This document shows positions 6,602 to 8,649 of a stretch of DNA of 8,649 bases, piece by piece (within the stretch, counting starts at the first letter, position 1; each line of letters begins with the position of its first letter). Under the pieces are notes generated by a model, which saw only the letters and a list, made by a program, of their open reading frames with translations, was not told the DNA's origin and did not search any database. This DNA comes from Chloroflexia bacterium (lineage in GTDB: Bacteria > Chloroflexota > Chloroflexia > Thermomicrobiales > JALYUS01), in NCBI GenBank assembly GCA_025928215.1, contig JAICJW010000185.1, forward strand, positions 1 through 8,649, written 5' to 3'. The position numbers and the translations under genes were made by a program.

Positions 6602-7642
6602 CTACCGCATACCATCCCGCACGAAGGCACAGAGCCAGGTGACGAGGGCTTCGATGTCCCCCAGATGGCCGGTCTCGAAGGGGCTGTGAGTGTAGCGGGC
6701 GGGGAAGGCGACCATGGCGGCGGGAATGTCCGCCTTCATGAAGGCCGCGCCGTCGCTGCCAAAGGAGCCGAAAACGGCATGCTGGATCGGGATGCCCGCC
6801 GCCGCCGCCGTTCGTTCCAGCGCGGCAGTCAGCGCGTAGTCGTAGTGGGTGAGCGCGTCTTTGTGAACGAGCAGCGGGCCATTACCGAGGCGCACGGGGA
6901 TCGCGCGCTCCTCGACGCCGGGAATGTCACTCGCCAGGCCGATCTCAACGGCGATCCCCGCGTCGAACTGCTCCCTCGCCGCGAGGCCGAACGCGCCGAT
7001 CAGCCCGATCTCCTCCTGAATCGTGCAGGCGAGCGTCAGTTCGCAGCCAAGTTCGTCCGTCGGCACGCGGCGCAGCACTTCGGTAATCACGGCGAGCGGC
7101 ACGCGGTCGTCGAGCGCCTTACCGACGACGTGCGGGCCGAACTGCTCCGTCGTCGTCTCCCAGATGACGCGCGTACCGGGCGTGACGCCGCGCGCCAGCA
7201 GTTCGTCGCGCGTCTGGCCGGTGTCCACCCAGAAATCGTTCCACGTCAATTCTTTCGGCTCGCCGAGGGCGAACGACGCGAGATGGCCCGTCGTGCTGGC
7301 GATCACGCCGGGCAGAGAGCCGGCGCGCGCCAGCACCCGCACGCGCTGCCCAACCGTGAACCAGTTGCGTACGCTCGTCGTTCGCTGCCACGCCTGACCG
7401 TTCGCCAGCCAGAGGAAACCCGCAGGGTCTATCGCGCGGACGAGGTAGCAAAGTTCGTCGGCATGCGCGGCGAGGAGCAATTTCTTCCCCGTGCCGCCCG
7501 CCCGCGCGAGAACGTTGCCGGTGCGCGTTCGCTCGGTCCGCGCGCCCGCCTCCCGCCAGACATGCTCGATGTGGTCGAGGACGATTCCCTCCTGCCCCAC
7601 CGGCCCGGCGAGTTCCGTTAATTCCTTGATGAGCGCGAACAT
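6602..7642 (-). CDS. M42 family metallopeptidase (glutamyl/TET-type aminopeptidase-like)
   Basis: The 346-residue length is normal for M42 peptidases, cytosolic di-metal aminopeptidases that usually form large tetrahedral particles and trim short peptides. The metal and catalytic positions are visible: H60 and D62 in LLAAHADE, D178 in GKALDDR, E210-E211 in TIQEEIG (first Glu the likely general base), and H319 in YTHSPFE. FGSFGSDGAAF (291-301) is also typical. The ligand that is usually Asp in the A-[IV]-D segment aligns with Glu 233 in GIAVEIGLASDIPG, a conservative change. The start ATG 7642 has a G-rich GGGGG about five bases upstream. Some M42 proteins have been labelled endoglucanases; peptidase activity is the better-supported role. 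It follows the broken FMN reductase by 42 bases and may share its transcript, although a small hairpin separates them. Confidence 0.94.
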   Translation of the reverse strand: MFALIKELTELAGPVGQEGIVLDHIEHVWREAGARTERTRTGNVLARAGGTGKKLLLAAHADELCYLVRAIDPAGFLWLANGQAWQRTTSVRNWFTVGQRVRVLARAGSLPGVIASTTGHLASFALGEPKELTWNDFWVDTGQTRDELLARGVTPGTRVIWETTTEQFGPHVVGKALDDRVPLAVITEVLRRVPTDELGCELTLACTIQEEIGLIGAFGLAAREQFDAGIAVEIGLASDIPGVEERAIPVRLGNGPLLVHKDALTHYDYALTAALERTAAAAGIPIQHAVFGSFGSDGAAFMKADIPAAMVAFPARYTHSPFETGHLGDIEALVTWLCAFVRDGMR

Positions 7643-7662
7643 GACACCCCCATTGATGTGAT

Positions 7663-7683
7663 GCGATGGAAAGAGGCCATCGC
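7663..7683 (-). other. 7-bp hairpin between the FMN reductase and M42 genes
   Basis: GCGATGG (7663-7669) and CCATCGC (7677-7683) pair perfectly around a 7-base loop, beginning one base after the restored-frame stop of the FMN reductase. There is no U-run after it. It may be an attenuating or mRNA-processing hairpin between the two genes; on its own it is modest. Confidence 0.3.
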
Positions 7684-7684
7684 G

Positions 7685-8234
7685 CTATCCTTCGTCCTGG
7701 CGCGCGTTGATCGCCCGCGCGAGCGCATCGAGAACCGCTCGTAACGCCTGCACGGTCGCGGGGTCCGACACCGCGCCGCTCGCATCCATCTTCGTACGGA
7801 CGAGTGGCACGCTCAGTGTTGCCCCCGTCCGCAACCGCGGCGTTCACGGCGGTCAGCGTCAGCAGAAGCGATGCGTGCGCCCGCTGCCCGCCAGTGGGAT
7901 AAGGCGAGGCGCTGAGCGCGGCTACCGGCTTGCCGACGAACTCACCCGAAGAGACGATCCAGTCAAAGGCGTTCTTCAGCGATCCCGGCATGCCGTACGC
8001 GTATTCGGGCGTGCAGATCAGCACACCATCGGCATCGCGGAGCATGCTACGGAACTCCGTAACAGGGGCGGGCAGGGGATCGCCATCGCGGTCCGGGCTG
8101 AAATGTGGGAGATCGCCCAACCCATCGTAGAGGGTGCAATCCATATCCTCGGAGGCAAGTGCAGCAATCGCGCGAACGAGCGTCGTAATCGTCCCGGTGG
8201 CTTGCAGGCTCCCCGAAATCGCCAGGATTTGCAT
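7685..8234 (-). pseudogene. NAD(P)H-dependent FMN reductase (flavodoxin-like), disrupted by a one-base frameshift
   Basis: From ATG 8234 (AAGGGA about eight bases upstream) the frame encodes MQILAISGSLQATGT, the flavin-phosphate loop of the NADPH-dependent FMN reductase family, then TPEYAYGMPGSLKNAFDWI (75-93) and GKPVAALSASPYPTGGQRAH (101-120), all family hallmarks. At residue 137-138 the frame drifts into sequence unlike the family. In the next frame the expected ending appears at once: ATLSVPLVRTKMD, then VQALRAVLDALARAIN and a TAG at 7685. The 550-base span is one base over a multiple of three. Removing one base from the C-run at 7822-7826 (GGGGG on the coding strand) restores a 182-residue protein of normal family length. 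Unshifted, the frame continues out of register far into the M42 gene. An intact version would reduce FMN, quinones or azo compounds using NAD(P)H. Whether the shift is a true mutation or a sequencing error cannot be told here. Confidence 0.85.
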
Positions 8235-8254
8235 GATCGGTTCCCTTTGTGCTG

Positions 8255-8306
8255 ACCTCCCCTCTCCTTTGCTGTCAAGCAAAGGAGAGGGGCCGGGGGT
8301 TGAGGT
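8255..8306. repeat. Inverted-repeat element with a perfect 15-bp stem (REP/MITE-like)
   Basis: CCCCTCTCCTTTGCT (8259-8273) and AGCAAAGGAGAGGGG (8278-8292) form a perfect 15-bp stem around the loop GTCA. Outer ACCTC (8255-8259) and GAGGT (8302-8306) are also inverted repeats, with GC-rich CCGGGGGTT between stem and right end. The element fills most of the gap between the dehydrogenase and FMN reductase genes. C/T-rich and G/A-rich intergenic sequences of this kind are common as multi-copy repeats in GC-rich bacteria, which I recall rather than can show. It lies 18 bases past the dehydrogenase stop and could end that transcript, but there is no U-run. Confidence 0.6.
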
Positions 8307-8309
8307 TCC

Positions 8310-8649
8310 CTACGCGTTCGTCAGATCAATCACCGACCGCAAGGTCTCACCGCGCTCCATCGCGTGGAAGGCTTCTTCGGTATCTTCCAGACGGATCATC
8401 TGAGTGACGACTTCATCGAGTTTCAGTTGACCCTGCTGATACCAGGCGGCGAGCAGTGGGAAATCGCGCGTCGGCAAGCAGTTGCCGTACCACGAGACGA
8501 CGGTGTTCCCACCGAGGTCGAAAAAATGCTGGAGGTCGAGGTTGAGTTTCGGGCCGGGGCCGGGTACGCCGATGAAGACGCAGGTGCCGGCGAGATCGCG
8601 GCAGAAAAGCGCCTGCTCCAGCGTTTCAGGTCGTCCGACCGCCTCGAAG
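8310..8649 (-). CDS. Zinc-type MDR alcohol dehydrogenase, C-terminal 112 residues, cut by the right window edge
   Basis: The visible 112 residues end at TAG (8312-8310) and match the C-terminal end of medium-chain zinc alcohol dehydrogenases, which are about 360-380 residues in full. FEAVGRPETLEQAL and GTCVFIGVPGPG belong to the end of the Rossmann fold. The stretch SWYGNCLPTRDFPLLAAWY (52-70), then LEDTEEAFHAMERGE and LRSVIDL, resembles class III-like enzymes, including the S-(hydroxymethyl)mycothiol / NDMA-dependent dehydrogenase group, which carry a closely similar SWYG-C-P-RDFP segment. That subgroup call is inference from the tail alone; the catalytic zinc ligands and the structural-zinc cysteines lie in the missing part. 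The likely role is NAD-dependent oxidation of an alcohol or a thiol-aldehyde adduct in the cytoplasm. It is separated from the FMN reductase by the inverted-repeat element. Confidence 0.88.
   Translation of the reverse strand, partial: FEAVGRPETLEQALFCRDLAGTCVFIGVPGPGPKLNLDLQHFFDLGGNTVVSWYGNCLPTRDFPLLAAWYQQGQLKLDEVVTQMIRLEDTEEAFHAMERGETLRSVIDLTNA

Noticed and set aside
6488..7621. 377-residue plus-strand open frame opposite the M42 gene
   Set aside because: Its composition is antisense-like (Arg, Ala and His repeats) and it shows no family motif; the minus-strand M42 protein carries the full metal-site signature.
7119..8282. 387-residue minus-strand open frame as a single fusion protein
   Set aside because: Residues beyond the frameshift are out-of-frame M42 sequence, and the first 16 residues come from the hairpin repeat; the real start is 8234 and the real end 7685.
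1..8649. tRNA, rRNA, CRISPR, insertion sequence, phage or toxin-antitoxin features
   Set aside because: No cloverleaf, spaced direct repeats, transposase or integrase motifs, or small two-gene toxin pairs could be found by eye on either strand.

Overview
This is a GC-rich window (roughly 60% or more by eye) in which every supportable gene lies on the minus strand, so gene order is read from high to low coordinates. No gene-free stretch exceeds about 150 bases. The organism is a GC-rich bacterium. The combination of an M42 peptidase, a soluble PAS/GAF kinase with a NarL-type regulator, a DUF983 protein, a beta-propeller lactonase and an apparently leaderless promoter would fit Thermomicrobia-like Chloroflexota, but no marker gene is present and the placement is tentative.

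Reading along the minus strand: (1) 8649-8310 is the C-terminal part of a zinc-type MDR alcohol dehydrogenase, running off the right edge. (2) 8306-8255 is a compact inverted-repeat element with a perfect 15-bp stem. (3) 8234-7685 is an NAD(P)H-dependent FMN reductase whose frame is broken by one extra base in a run of five C (G on the coding strand) at 7822-7826. (4) 7642-6602 is an M42-family metallo-aminopeptidase. (5) 6461-3079 is a tightly packed probable operon: a 754-residue soluble PAS-GAF-GAF histidine kinase, a NarL/LuxR-type response regulator and a DUF983 zinc-ribbon membrane protein, with gaps of 9 and about 5 bases and ribosome-binding sites overlapping the preceding stop codons. 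(6) 2928-1315 is a 14-TM DHA2-type MFS efflux transporter with its own upstream region containing two small palindromes. (7) 1232-708 is a stand-alone receiver protein without an output domain. (8) 636 to the left edge is the N-terminal 212 residues of a lactonase-family beta-propeller, preceded by a good sigma-70-like promoter placed so that transcription should begin at or next to the ATG.

Functionally the left and central parts look like a signalling and efflux neighbourhood: a cytoplasmic sensor kinase and its cognate regulator, a small zinc-ribbon membrane protein, a drug-type exporter and a second receiver. The right part carries redox and peptide-catabolism enzymes. I see no tRNA, rRNA, CRISPR array, transposase or phage gene. 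Nothing amounts to a clear new system. The points most worth checking are the FMN reductase frameshift, the leaderless promoter, the hairpin repeat, and the coupling of DUF983 to a two-component system.
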